Below, one piece after another: positions 56,410 to 64,000 of a stretch of 64,000 nt of DNA. The number at the start of each line of letters is the position of its first letter. Positions within the stretch are counted from its first letter, which is position 1. The stretch lies in NCBI GenBank assembly GCA_905181625.1, contig CAJIYJ010000007.1:372001-436000 (forward strand), written 5' to 3'. Source of the DNA: an uncultured Flavobacteriaceae bacterium. GTDB lineage: Bacteria > Bacteroidota > Bacteroidia > Flavobacteriales > Flavobacteriaceae. The notes under the pieces are model-generated. The model saw nothing but the letters and a program-made list of their open reading frames with translations, did not search any database and was not told the DNA's origin. A program made the translations under genes and the position numbers.

Positions 56410-59166
56410 TTATCTCATATTATTTTTAGTTTCATCAAATACATATTCAATAACTTCTTTATGTCTTTTGCCTGACCTCGCACTACTTCCAGAGGACGGT
56501 GAACCATAAAATCTTCGAGAGGCAACTCTAAAACTCATAGCTTTTGGCAGGTGCAGTAACAAATGACTCCAAGAACCCATGTTTCTAGGCTCTTCCTGTG
56601 CCCAAACTACATCATCAGCTTTAGAGTATTTTTTTAAAATTTGGTTAATTTCTTCAACTGGTAAAGGGAAAAGCTGCTCCAACCTAACTAAAGCTACTTG
56701 ACTTATTTTGTTTTTCTCTAAATGGTCTAATAAATCGTAATAAAATTTTCCAGTACAAAAAACTACTTTTTTTATTTGATCAGAATTAAACGTATCCTGA
56801 TCTATCAAGGGCATAAACTTTCCTTGACTGAAATCATCTACCTGGGAAACTGCTTTTGGATGTCTTAATAAACTTTTTGGAGTAAAAATTATAAGTGGTT
56901 TTCTAAAAGTAGTAACCAGCTGCCTTCTTAGTATATGGAACATGTTGGCAGGTGTTGTACAATTTGCAACATACATATTATCGTTTGCACACAAATGCAA
57001 ATATCTTTCCATTCTAGCTGAAGAATGCTCAGCACCCTGCCCCTCATATCCATGGGGAAGAAGTAAAACAAGTCCATTTTGTATTTTCCATTTATCTTCA
57101 GCTGCCGATAAATATTGATCAATCATAATTTGCGCTCCATTACTAAAATCTCCAAACTGAGCTTCCCAAATACAAAGAGTTTTCGGACTAGTAAGTGCAT
57201 AGCCATATTCATAACCCATCACTCCGTACTCAGACAAAGAAGAATTATAAATATTAAAGTTTCCTTGATCTTTACTTATGTTTTTTAAAAGAATAATTTC
57301 CTCTTCTGAATCTTCAGTCTTCAAAACAGCATGTCTGTGAGAAAATGTCCCTCTTTCGACATCTTGACCAGAAATTCTGACATTATATCCTTCTTTTAAT
57401 AAAGAACCATAAGCAAGTAACTCACCCATAGCCCAATCTAATTTGTTAGATTCAAAAAACATTTTTTTCCTGTCTCCTATGAGTTTTTCTATTTTTCTTA
57501 AAAAATTAAAATCTTTAGGTAAAGAAGTTATCGTATTGACTATATCTGTTAAATTGGACTTTGATACTTTTGTTTCAAAATCATTTAACATTGTTTTTTC
57601 TTTTACCCTTTTGAATCCTTTCCACTCGTAATCCATGAAAGGGGTAATTACAATACTCTTGTCGTCTTTAGAACTTTCTAGTTTATCTTCTAATATTTTT
57701 TTATAATTATTTTCAATTAATTGAACCTCATCGTTAGAAACAACTCCTTCATTAATTAATTTTTGAGAATAAATTTCCAGTGGATTAAGGTGGGTAGAAA
57801 TAGCCTTGTATAAGTTTGGTTGGGTAAATCGCGGTTCATCACCTTCATTATGTCCGTACTTTCTATATCCTAATAAGTCTATAAACACATCCCTTTGAAA
57901 CTTCATTCTATAATCCAAAGCAAAAGTAACAGCATGCACAACAGCTTCAATATCATCAGAATTTACGTGTAATACTGGAGATAAAGTTGTTTTAGCTACA
58001 TCAGTACAATAAGTAGAAGATCTGCCATCTAAATAATTTGTAGTGAATCCAACCTGATTATTAATTACAATATGGATGGTTCCTCCTGTTTTGAAACCTT
58101 TTAATCTTTCCATTTGAATCACTTCATAAACTACTCCTTGCCCCGCAATAGCAGCATCTCCATGGATAATAATTGGCAAAACATTTTCAATATTGTTCGG
58201 ATGATATTTTTCTTGTTTCGCTCTTGCTATACCTTGAACAACTGGTCCTACCGCCTCTAAATGAGAAGGGTTTGGAGCAATATTCATATATACTTTTAAA
58301 CCTGAGTCTGTTTTTCTTTCCGAAGTCCATCCCAAATGATATTTTACATCTCCGTCAAACACTTCTTCTTTATAATCTTTTCCATCAAACTCGTTAAAAA
58401 TTCCTTCAACTGGTTTGCCAAAAATATTAGTAAGGACATTCAATCTTCCTCTATGAGCCATTCCTACAACATATTCTTTAACCCCATCTAAAGCTGCTTT
58501 TTCTATTAAGGCATCTAAAGCAGGTATCAAAGATTCTCCTCCTTCTAAAGAAAATCTTTTTTGCCCCACATACTTAGTATGCAAAAACTTTTCAAAAGTA
58601 ACAGCCTCTATCGTTTTTCTTAGAATTTGCTTTTTTTGATCTTTCGAAAAATTAGGATGATTAGAGTTGATATTTAATTTTTCTTGAATCCAGTTTATTC
58701 TTTCTGGTGTTCTAATAAACATGTATTCTATTCCTATAGAATCACAGTAAATTGTCTCCAATTGAATTAAAATATTAGCGAGTGTTGTTGGACCTAATCC
58801 AACTATTTCTCCTGCATTAAACACCACTTCTAAATCATCTTTTTCTAAATCAAAATTTTCAATTTCTAAATTAGGCTCGTAAGTTCTTCTATCTCTTACG
58901 GGATTTGTTTTAGTAAACAAGTGTCCTCTTGTTCTATAAGCATTAATTAGTTTAACAACTTTAAACTCTTTAAGAATATTTTCAGGGATTTCAACTCCTT
59001 TAAAAGATGAATTTTCTTTTTTAGACTCTTCTATTCCAAATTCAAAACCTTGAAAAAAAGCACGCCAACTAGGCTCTACATCTTCGGGACTAATAAGATA
59101 TTGGTCGTATAACTCTGCGAAATAAGCAGTATGCGCTGTGTTTAAAAAAGAATAAGGATCAATCAA
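56410..59166 (-). CDS. odhA: 2-oxoglutarate dehydrogenase E1
   Basis: A 918-residue thiamine-diphosphate enzyme that decarboxylates 2-oxoglutarate. The N-terminal E2-contact segment is SFLNTAHTAYFAELYDQYL, the core has KRFSLEGGESLIPALD and MAHRGRLNVLTNIFGK, and the ThDP motif runs from HGDAAIAGQGVVYEV to NNQVGFTT. The second half contains EAQFGDFSNGAQIMIDQYL and ends in the E1 signature WAQEEPRNMGSWS. The frame is intact. Its partner odhB lies about 8 kb away, beyond the methyl-cycle genes. Confidence 0.96.
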   Translation of the reverse strand: MIDPYSFLNTAHTAYFAELYDQYLISPEDVEPSWRAFFQGFEFGIEESKKENSSFKGVEIPENILKEFKVVKLINAYRTRGHLFTKTNPVRDRRTYEPNLEIENFDLEKDDLEVVFNAGEIVGLGPTTLANILIQLETIYCDSIGIEYMFIRTPERINWIQEKLNINSNHPNFSKDQKKQILRKTIEAVTFEKFLHTKYVGQKRFSLEGGESLIPALDALIEKAALDGVKEYVVGMAHRGRLNVLTNIFGKPVEGIFNEFDGKDYKEEVFDGDVKYHLGWTSERKTDSGLKVYMNIAPNPSHLEAVGPVVQGIARAKQEKYHPNNIENVLPIIIHGDAAIAGQGVVYEVIQMERLKGFKTGGTIHIVINNQVGFTTNYLDGRSSTYCTDVAKTTLSPVLHVNSDDIEAVVHAVTFALDYRMKFQRDVFIDLLGYRKYGHNEGDEPRFTQPNLYKAISTHLNPLEIYSQKLINEGVVSNDEVQLIENNYKKILEDKLESSKDDKSIVITPFMDYEWKGFKRVKEKTMLNDFETKVSKSNLTDIVNTITSLPKDFNFLRKIEKLIGDRKKMFFESNKLDWAMGELLAYGSLLKEGYNVRISGQDVERGTFSHRHAVLKTEDSEEEIILLKNISKDQGNFNIYNSSLSEYGVMGYEYGYALTSPKTLCIWEAQFGDFSNGAQIMIDQYLSAAEDKWKIQNGLVLLLPHGYEGQGAEHSSARMERYLHLCANDNMYVANCTTPANMFHILRRQLVTTFRKPLIIFTPKSLLRHPKAVSQVDDFSQGKFMPLIDQDTFNSDQIKKVVFCTGKFYYDLLDHLEKNKISQVALVRLEQLFPLPVEEINQILKKYSKADDVVWAQEEPRNMGSWSHLLLHLPKAMSFRVASRRFYGSPSSGSSARSGKRHKEVIEYVFDETKNNMR

Positions 59167-59236
59167 TTAGCTGTTATTAAACGTTATATAAAATTACAAT
59201 ATTATAAAAACTATAAAGTCTTTTTTTTAAATATTT

Positions 59237-59719
59237 TTATCTTCCAAAATCATCTTGAACTCTGACTATATCCTCCTCATTACTCGGATTATTTATATCT
59301 GTATGCTGCCATATTTCAGCCACTAAACAATAATCATCAAGTCCAATAAGTCTATGTCTTTCTCCTTGTTTTAATTTAATTTGATCACCTTCAACGTAAG
59401 TTTTCATTTCATTTTCCTTATCTGTCTTACTTCTTATTATACCACACTCTCCCTTATAAACTCTCCAAATCTCAGCTCTTCTGTGGTGATATTGCCATGA
59501 TAATCTAGCATTAGGCTTTACTATTAATATTTTAGGAGATAATTTTTCGCTTATTTTTAAGCTATCTACATCAATCCCTTTAAAAAATTGATTAGAGAAA
59601 TCTTGTGCTTGATTCTCCTCTATAACTAAAAACCCTCCCCACGGTCTTTCAAAATCTTTTGAAGTAATTTTAAAACCTTTTGATTTTATTAATTCTTCTG
59701 TTTGAGTGAAATAGTTCAT
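59237..59719 (-). CDS. Cupin sugar-phosphate isomerase-like protein (type II phosphomannose isomerase fold)
   Basis: A protein of about 160 residues with a single cupin barrel: FERPWGGFLVIEEN, then RLSWQYHHRRAEIWRVYKGE with metal-binding His/Glu, GERHRLIGLDDYCLVAEIWQ, and the end VRVQDDFGR. This is the C-terminal cupin of mannose-6-phosphate isomerase/GDP-mannose pyrophosphorylase proteins standing alone; some relatives are labelled phosphoheptose isomerase. Substrate undetermined. Met6 (59719) is chosen because the upstream Met at 59734 falls inside the -7 box. Confidence 0.82.
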   Translation of the reverse strand: MNYFTQTEELIKSKGFKITSKDFERPWGGFLVIEENQAQDFSNQFFKGIDVDSLKISEKLSPKILIVKPNARLSWQYHHRRAEIWRVYKGECGIIRSKTDKENEMKTYVEGDQIKLKQGERHRLIGLDDYCLVAEIWQHTDINNPSNEEDIVRVQDDFGR

Positions 59720-59731
59720 TTTGTTAAAATT

Positions 59732-59739
59732 CAAATTTA
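59732..59739 (-). promoter_or_regulatory. Promoter -7 box of the cupin gene
   Basis: TAAATTTG on the minus strand fits TAnnTTTG, 12 bases before the ATG at 59719, implying a leader of only a few bases. Confidence 0.45.
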
Positions 59740-59811
59740 CGACAAGAATTGTTAAAAACTTTAATTACACAATAGATTGATTTAAAAATTTCTAAAATGT
59801 AGTTTTATAGA

Positions 59812-61070
59812 ATGTTTGCACTGGTTGACTGTAACAATTTCTATGCTTCTTGTGAGAGAGTTTTTAATCCTAAATTGGATAAAAAACCCATTGTTATTCT
59901 ATCAAATAATGATGGGTGTGTAATCTCTAGAAGTAATGAAGCTAAAGCTCTTGGAATACCTATGGGAGCACCTGCATTTAAATACGATCCTCTTTTTAAA
60001 AGAAATAAAGTTCATGTCTTTTCGTCAAATTTTCCTTTGTACGGCGACATGAGTAGTAGAGTAATGAATATACTAAGTAGCTACACGCCAAACATAGAAA
60101 TCTACAGTATTGATGAAGCTTTTTTAGAGCTAAAAGGATTTGAAAATTATAATCTTGAAGAGTATGGAAAAGAAATTAGAAAAAAAATACTAAAGTGGAC
60201 CGGAATTCCAGTTAGTATTGGGTTTGCACCCACTAAAGCACTAGCCAAAGTAGCCAATAGAATTTCTAAAAAATTTGATAAAAAAACTAAAGGCGTCTAT
60301 GTAATAAGTTCAGAAGAAAAAAGAGAAAAAGCACTTAAGTGGCTTAAAATAGAAGATGTTTGGGGGATAGGCTATAAGCATAGTGAGCGGTTGAAAAATC
60401 ATAATATCAATAAGGCTTATGATTTCATAAAACTACCTGACAATTGGGTAAGAAAACAAATGAGCGTGGTAGGTTTAAGACTAAAAAAAGAATTGGAAGG
60501 AGAATCAGTTCTATCTCTTGAGAAAAGAGGTCCCCTAAAAAAGCGATAGCGACAACAAGAAGTTTTGAAAAAAACTTGACATGCTTTGAAGATTTAAAAG
60601 AACGTATTTCTACTTTTTCTATTTGTTGCTCAGAAAAATTACGCTTTCAAAAAAGCAATTGTAATTCTATTTATGTCTTTATAAAAAGCAATAGACATCA
60701 AAAAAACAAATCACAATACCGAAATGGAATAGTAATGACTCTACCTTACGGATCTAACTCTAGTATAACAATAAGTAAATACGCTGTTGAAGGGTTAAAG
60801 AAAATTTATAAAAAAGGAATTGAATATAAAAAAGCTGGAGTCATAGTTTTAGGATTAGTCCCTAACAGCAGAGTGCAACTAAATATTTTCGAAAAAGAAA
60901 ATCCCAAACATCAAATTCTTATGAAAACATTAGATTTTATAACAAAAAAAGAAGGTCCTAACAAAATAAAGTTAGCTAGCCAGGATCTTAAAAGAGTTTG
61001 GAAAATGAAGCAAACTAAATTATCTTCAAGGTACACTACGGAGTTAAATGAAATAATATCATTAAAATAA
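59812..61070 (+). pseudogene. umuC: Y-family DNA polymerase V catalytic subunit UmuC, one frameshift
   Basis: UmuC copies damaged DNA when activated by cleaved UmuD. The N-terminal polymerase core is intact: FALVDCNNFYASCERVF, NNDGCVISRSNEAKALGIP, and the catalytic SIDEAFLEL. The frame ends at 60549 after EKRGPLKKR, while the expected continuation (KKAIATTRSFEKNLTCFED, little-finger domain) reads on in another frame to 61070. The shift is at a CCCC run at 60531-60534. Correcting it gives a full-length protein of about 419 residues. It may be a sequencing indel or a real mutation. umuD follows 4 bases later. Confidence 0.88.
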
Positions 61071-61074
61071 AAAG

Positions 61075-61509
61075 TTGAAACAAAAAAAGATTCTTAATTT
61101 TTTTATTCCCAAAAAAGAAAATGGGATAGGGCAATGGCTTGCTGAAGAAGGAATATCAGCGGGATTTCCATCACCTGCAGATGACTTTAAAGAAACTAGA
61201 ATTAGTCTAGACAGAGAGTTAGTAAAAAACAAAGAGGCAACCTTTTACGCAAGAGTTAGTGGAGATTCAATGATTGGAGCAGGATTAGATGATGGAGATT
61301 TACTAGTAATAGACAGATCATTAGACCCCGAAAATGGGAAAATAGCAATTTGCTTAGTGGATGGAGAGTTTACTGTTAAAAGAATAAAAAAGGAAAAGAA
61401 TAGACTTTATTTAATGCCCGAAAATAAAAAATATAAGCCTATTGAATTAAAAGAAGGAAATGAGTTGATCATTTGGGGAATTGTAGAGTATGTAATTAAA
61501 AAAGTTTAA
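61075..61509 (+). CDS. umuD: UmuD-like S24 peptidase
   Basis: A 144-residue LexA-like autoprotease that is processed into a polymerase V accessory subunit. The cleavage site is expected at Ala-Gly in ISAGFPSPADDF. The catalytic Ser is in RVSGDSMIGAGLDDGDLL and the catalytic Lys is in VDGEFTVKRIK. The N-terminus is shorter than LexA and has no DNA-binding domain. The start is TTG at 61075. The order umuC then umuD is reversed compared with enterobacterial umuDC. Confidence 0.92.
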   Translation: MKQKKILNFFIPKKENGIGQWLAEEGISAGFPSPADDFKETRISLDRELVKNKEATFYARVSGDSMIGAGLDDGDLLVIDRSLDPENGKIAICLVDGEFTVKRIKKEKNRLYLMPENKKYKPIELKEGNELIIWGIVEYVIKKV

Positions 61510-61537
61510 TTAATGTTTTACAACAATTAATTGTCCT

Positions 61538-61558
61538 GACTACAGTCCGTAGTCTTTT
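61538..61558 (+). terminator. Terminator after umuD
   Basis: Stem gactac / gtagtc with a 5-base loop followed by tttt, 29 bases after the stop. Confidence 0.6.
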
Positions 61559-61619
61559 CAAAAATAAATCACTATAACTTACTTAAAATAAGCATTTTAA
61601 CTATTTTATTTTAAATAAA

Positions 61620-61727
61620 TAACGTATATTTAAATAATAAATCTTGTTAAATTTTAGTCATTATTTTGTTATATACTAAATATTTACAAGCTATATTTAT
61701 GTTAAATAATTAAAATAACATACGTTA
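61620..61727. repeat. Inverted 8-bp repeats flanking the integrase leader
   Basis: taacgtat (61620-61627) and atacgtta (61720-61727), the second ending one base before the integrase ATG at 61729. They bracket the AT-rich gap of the gene and could be recombinase or regulator sites; 8 bp is short enough for chance. Confidence 0.3.
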
Positions 61728-61728
61728 A

Positions 61729-62745
61729 ATGCAAGTTAATTTTTACAAAAAACCACAAACAAAGGCTTCAAACACCCTCTCAAAAATAGAACATTCCGTT
61801 TTATTTTTAGATTATTTGGAGCATTTTATTTCCAATTCAGCCACAAAAAGAGTTCAAGGGTATGGAACGGTGGGCTTGGCACACAATACCGTTCGGACCT
61901 ATAAATCTCTTTTGCGAATCGTAAAAATCTATGAATTTGAGAAATCTGAAAGACTCTATTTGAATTCCATCGATAAATATGTCGCAGAATCTTTTACCCG
62001 TTTTCTAAAAATTGAGAAGCAGTATAGTGATAATTACTGCGGTCAGCTCTTGAAATTATTGAAGATTATTCTGCGTGATGCTGAGAAAAGTGGTTTAGAA
62101 GTGCACCCTTATTCCAATTATATTGAGTCTTTTAAACAAAAGAGTTCAGATCGAATTCTTCATGTTTTAAATCCAGTGGAAATAAAGACACTAAAGGAAT
62201 TACAGTATATTCCTGAAGCATATCAAGACAGCTATAAGTGGTTATTAATTGGACTATGCATTGGTCAGCGCGTATCAGATTTACTAAAGTTAACTCTTAA
62301 TGATCTTAGAAAAGCACCTACTGGCTTGTATATAGACATTGTCCAACAGAAAACAAAAAAGGCTGTAACCGTTGGTGTGGCAGATCCATTGGTGATTCAA
62401 CTATTAGAGAATAAATTCCCGAAAAGAGTTTCACAAGTGGTTTTTAATAAACAGATAAAAAGTCTTTGTAAAATGGCCGGAATAGATGGGTTGGTGAGTG
62501 GGTTTAAAAACAACCCGAAGACTCGAAGAAAAGAAGTTGTATCTGCGCCGAAGTATGAGTTTATAACCTCACACATTATGAGGCGTTCGTTTGCTTCTAA
62601 TTATTATGGGAAAATAGAAACACCGCTGCTTATGAACATTACCGGGCATTCTAAAGAGAGTACTTTTCTAACCTATATTGGAACGCATCAAAATAAAGAT
62701 GCACTAGCAGATTTGTTTATGCAACAGGCGGGAGTTATTTGGTAG
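61729..62745 (+). CDS. Tyrosine recombinase (phage-type integrase)
   Basis: A 338-residue site-specific recombinase. An N-terminal SAM-like arm (HNTVRTYKSLLRIVKIYE) precedes the catalytic domain, with Arg in CIGQRVSDLLKL, Lys in QQKTKKAVTV, the HxxR box SHIMRRSFASN, His in NITGHSKEST and the Tyr nucleophile in FLTYIGTHQ. All active residues are present. Its base composition is visibly richer in G and C than flanking genes, a sign of transfer. No phage structural genes are nearby. It overlaps the convergent 98-residue gene by 11 bases. Confidence 0.92.
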   Translation: MQVNFYKKPQTKASNTLSKIEHSVLFLDYLEHFISNSATKRVQGYGTVGLAHNTVRTYKSLLRIVKIYEFEKSERLYLNSIDKYVAESFTRFLKIEKQYSDNYCGQLLKLLKIILRDAEKSGLEVHPYSNYIESFKQKSSDRILHVLNPVEIKTLKELQYIPEAYQDSYKWLLIGLCIGQRVSDLLKLTLNDLRKAPTGLYIDIVQQKTKKAVTVGVADPLVIQLLENKFPKRVSQVVFNKQIKSLCKMAGIDGLVSGFKNNPKTRRKEVVSAPKYEFITSHIMRRSFASNYYGKIETPLLMNITGHSKESTFLTYIGTHQNKDALADLFMQQAGVIW

Positions 62746-63031
62746 GATCTGGATCTCTATCCATAAAACCTTGCTTATCTATTTTTTTTAATTGTTTAAT
62801 CGTAAATTGATCTCGAACAGACTTTGTTTTTGGAAAGATGTAATTAGAGAGGGTTACAAAGAGTTTTACCCGTTCTGTTTTGGTGAGTTTTTCTTGGTTT
62901 ACTAGCAGATCATCCAACACTTTTTCATAGAGCATTTCCATCTTTTCTTTAATGGAAGGTCCTTCTTTTTTTGCAGGTCCTCTTTTGGATTTTTTTCCTG
63001 CTTTCTTTGCTGAATTTGGATCGAATGGCAT
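62735..63031 (-). CDS. 98-residue basic protein beside the integrase
   Basis: An unrecognised protein. The first third is Lys/Gly/Pro-rich (DPNSAKKAGKKSKRGPAKK); the rest is helical (EKMEMLYEKVLDDLLVNQEK; ERVKLFVTLSNYIFPKTKSV). It resembles small DNA-binding or terminase-like accessory proteins that accompany integrases in Flavobacteriia, but I cannot name a family. Its composition matches the integrase rather than the host genes, and it converges with it tail to tail. Confidence 0.6.
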   Translation of the reverse strand: MPFDPNSAKKAGKKSKRGPAKKEGPSIKEKMEMLYEKVLDDLLVNQEKLTKTERVKLFVTLSNYIFPKTKSVRDQFTIKQLKKIDKQGFMDRDPDPTK

Positions 63032-63074
63032 GTGTATTAAAATTAGATTCTAAACCAAATGTAACCAAAAAAGT

Positions 63075-63500
63075 TTACTTTTTTAGCAACCAACTGCTAG
63101 ACTGTATTTTATCACCCAATCCATCAACTAGAGTAATTCCCATTTGATCACAGATAGGTCTTTCTGGAATGGTATTATTATTTTGATCTCCACCATTGGC
63201 AAAACTTAATTCATATTCTGAACCAAAATCTAAAGCAATTTTTTCAATGGTTTTACAAACGGTTCTGTCCTCATCAATTGATAAAATACAATGATCTACA
63301 GACTTTATATTTGAAACAATAAAAACACGCTCTGCTTCTTGCTGAAATTCTTTAGATCCTTTTAATGCTCTTTGATGATCATTATTTACAATCACAAATA
63401 ATTCATCTGCCAATGCTTTTGCATTGTTAAAATACTCAATATGTCCTTTATGTATTGGATTAAAATATCCTGATACAATCATTCCTTTTTTCTTACTCAT
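63075..63500 (-). CDS. Cytidylyltransferase-like nucleotidyltransferase
   Basis: A 141-residue Rossmann nucleotidyltransferase with the HxGH motif in SGYFNPIHKGHIEYF, then VIVNNDHQRALKGS and FANGGDQNNNTIPE. The size and motifs fit the glycerol-3-phosphate cytidylyltransferase/RfaE C-domain group, which activates a phosphorylated sugar or polyol for surface polysaccharide. The exact substrate is unknown. It lies 9 bases after the broken epimerase and probably shared its operon. Confidence 0.85.
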   Translation of the reverse strand: MSKKKGMIVSGYFNPIHKGHIEYFNNAKALADELFVIVNNDHQRALKGSKEFQQEAERVFIVSNIKSVDHCILSIDEDRTVCKTIEKIALDFGSEYELSFANGGDQNNNTIPERPICDQMGITLVDGLGDKIQSSSWLLKK

Positions 63501-63509
63501 TTTCTTTTT

Positions 63510-64000
63510 TTATCTACCAAAATCGTCTGAATAAAACAAAACTTCATCTTCTTTTGTGTTTATAAACTCATGTTCTAAAGTTTTATCTAACCCTTCTCTT
63601 AATGAATAAGGTGCCTTAAAAATATTATGAACTTTACTCGAATCGAATTGTGTTGTTGCGCAAAACTTTTTGATTCTTACGGAACTGACTGATAATTTTT
63701 TTCTCGATAACAGAGAAATTAAATCAAATCCGTACCCCGCTAACATACCCATCCAAAAAGGAATTCTTTCTTTAGGTATTTTAATGTTCATTTTTTTTGC
63801 AGTTTTTATAATTCTACAAGCGATTTCTCCGCGATTAGCTATTAAAAACATTATAACCAAGTTCCATTTTTAATAATCTATCTTTTATTAGGGCAACAAT
63901 GTTTCCAACATAAGCCATAGATTTTTTATTTTTTCCTTTACCAATCATGATAAATTTTCCAGACGAAATTTGCTTTAACAAATTATAAACATTCCCCCTG
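63510..64000 (-). pseudogene. NAD-dependent sugar epimerase, broken by a foreign patch (cut by window end)
   Basis: The window edge holds a mid-to-C-terminal part of a short-chain epimerase/dehydratase: LLKQISSGKFIMIGKGKNKK and MAYVGNIVALIKDRLL up to ELGYNVFN, then a stop. The remainder (NIKIPKERIPFWMGMLAGYG; RIKKFCATTQFDSSKVHNIF; YSLREGLDKTLEHEF) follows in another frame. The roughly 20 residues expected between are replaced by the patch at 63789-63851. The frame that remains open (63510-63860) is a chimera and not a real protein start. The gene probably acts on a nucleotide sugar for surface polysaccharide, as its neighbour suggests. Confidence 0.72.
63789..63851 (-). other. 63-bp patch encoding the start of a biotin carboxylase
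   Basis: The minus strand encodes MFLIANRGEIACRIIKTAKK plus Met, the highly conserved N-terminus of acetyl/propionyl-CoA carboxylase biotin carboxylase, inside the epimerase gene. Short shared sequence (atgttttta-like and aaaaaatg) at each edge suggests template switching. Confidence 0.75.

Noticed and set aside
63510-63860. 116-residue protein as a genuine gene
   Set aside because: It is a chimera of a biotin-carboxylase start and an epimerase end, with the rest of the epimerase just upstream in another frame.

Overview
The window looks like the chromosome of a low-GC marine member of the Flavobacteriia (Bacteroidota). Evidence: strongly AT-rich DNA; the mutY-ssb-gldE-gldD gliding/secretion gene order; DUF3098 and DUF3127 proteins; five TonB-dependent outer-membrane receptors; a SemiSWEET; a two-polypeptide MetH; a short AtpC; and repeated promoter -7 boxes of the form TAnnTTTG, which is the Bacteroidota primary sigma signature. 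No species is claimed.

Layout. 1-9.9 kb: housekeeping genes (end of lpxB, lrp-like regulator, SemiSWEET, leuS, ftsX-DUF3098-uppP-truB, aat, an SSB-tailed DUF3127 protein, an orphan histidine kinase, HIT, greA). 10-13.8 kb: a degenerate Rieske-like lipoprotein facing an operon of a small His/Cys-rich secreted protein, an acidic lipoprotein and a TonB receptor, a candidate metal-uptake set. 13.9-17.9 kb: a thiamine-uptake locus with a TPP riboswitch in front of a TonB receptor, plus a PnuC/PnuT-type permease, a NadR-like kinase and a phosphopantetheinyl transferase. 18-31 kb: rplU-rpmA, paired M16 peptidases, an EamA transporter, gldD-gldE-ssb-mutY, HU, a 29-residue basic protein, RNase G, RecX and an amidohydrolase. 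31-40.9 kb: two TonB receptors, atpD-atpC, and an ExbB/ExbD operon with a PorT-like barrel.

41.1-45.7 kb is the most unusual region. Two copies of a surface-protein plus lipoprotein cassette lie in tandem and end next to tRNA-Ser(GGA). The lipoprotein genes, their terminators and the 3' ends of the surface genes look identical at DNA level. The middles differ: a C-type lectin domain sits in one copy and a seven-bladed propeller in the other, each nested inside the same cadherin-like fold at a different point. Both surface genes are frame-disrupted.

45.8-59.7 kb: TatD, a decayed retropepsin gene, odhB (frameshifted), then the whole methyl cycle (ahcY, metK, metF, metH in two parts) and odhA. 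A SAM-II-type riboswitch precedes a DUF6580 membrane protein at the head of the metH-metF run. 59.2-64 kb: a sugar-phosphate cupin, umuC-umuD (umuC frameshifted), a tyrosine recombinase with a small companion gene, a nucleotidyltransferase, and a broken sugar epimerase carrying a 63-bp patch that encodes the start of a biotin carboxylase.

Caveat: several frame breaks are single-base changes at short homopolymers, one of them in the central-metabolism gene odhB. Residual sequencing indels must be excluded before any of these genes is called dead.
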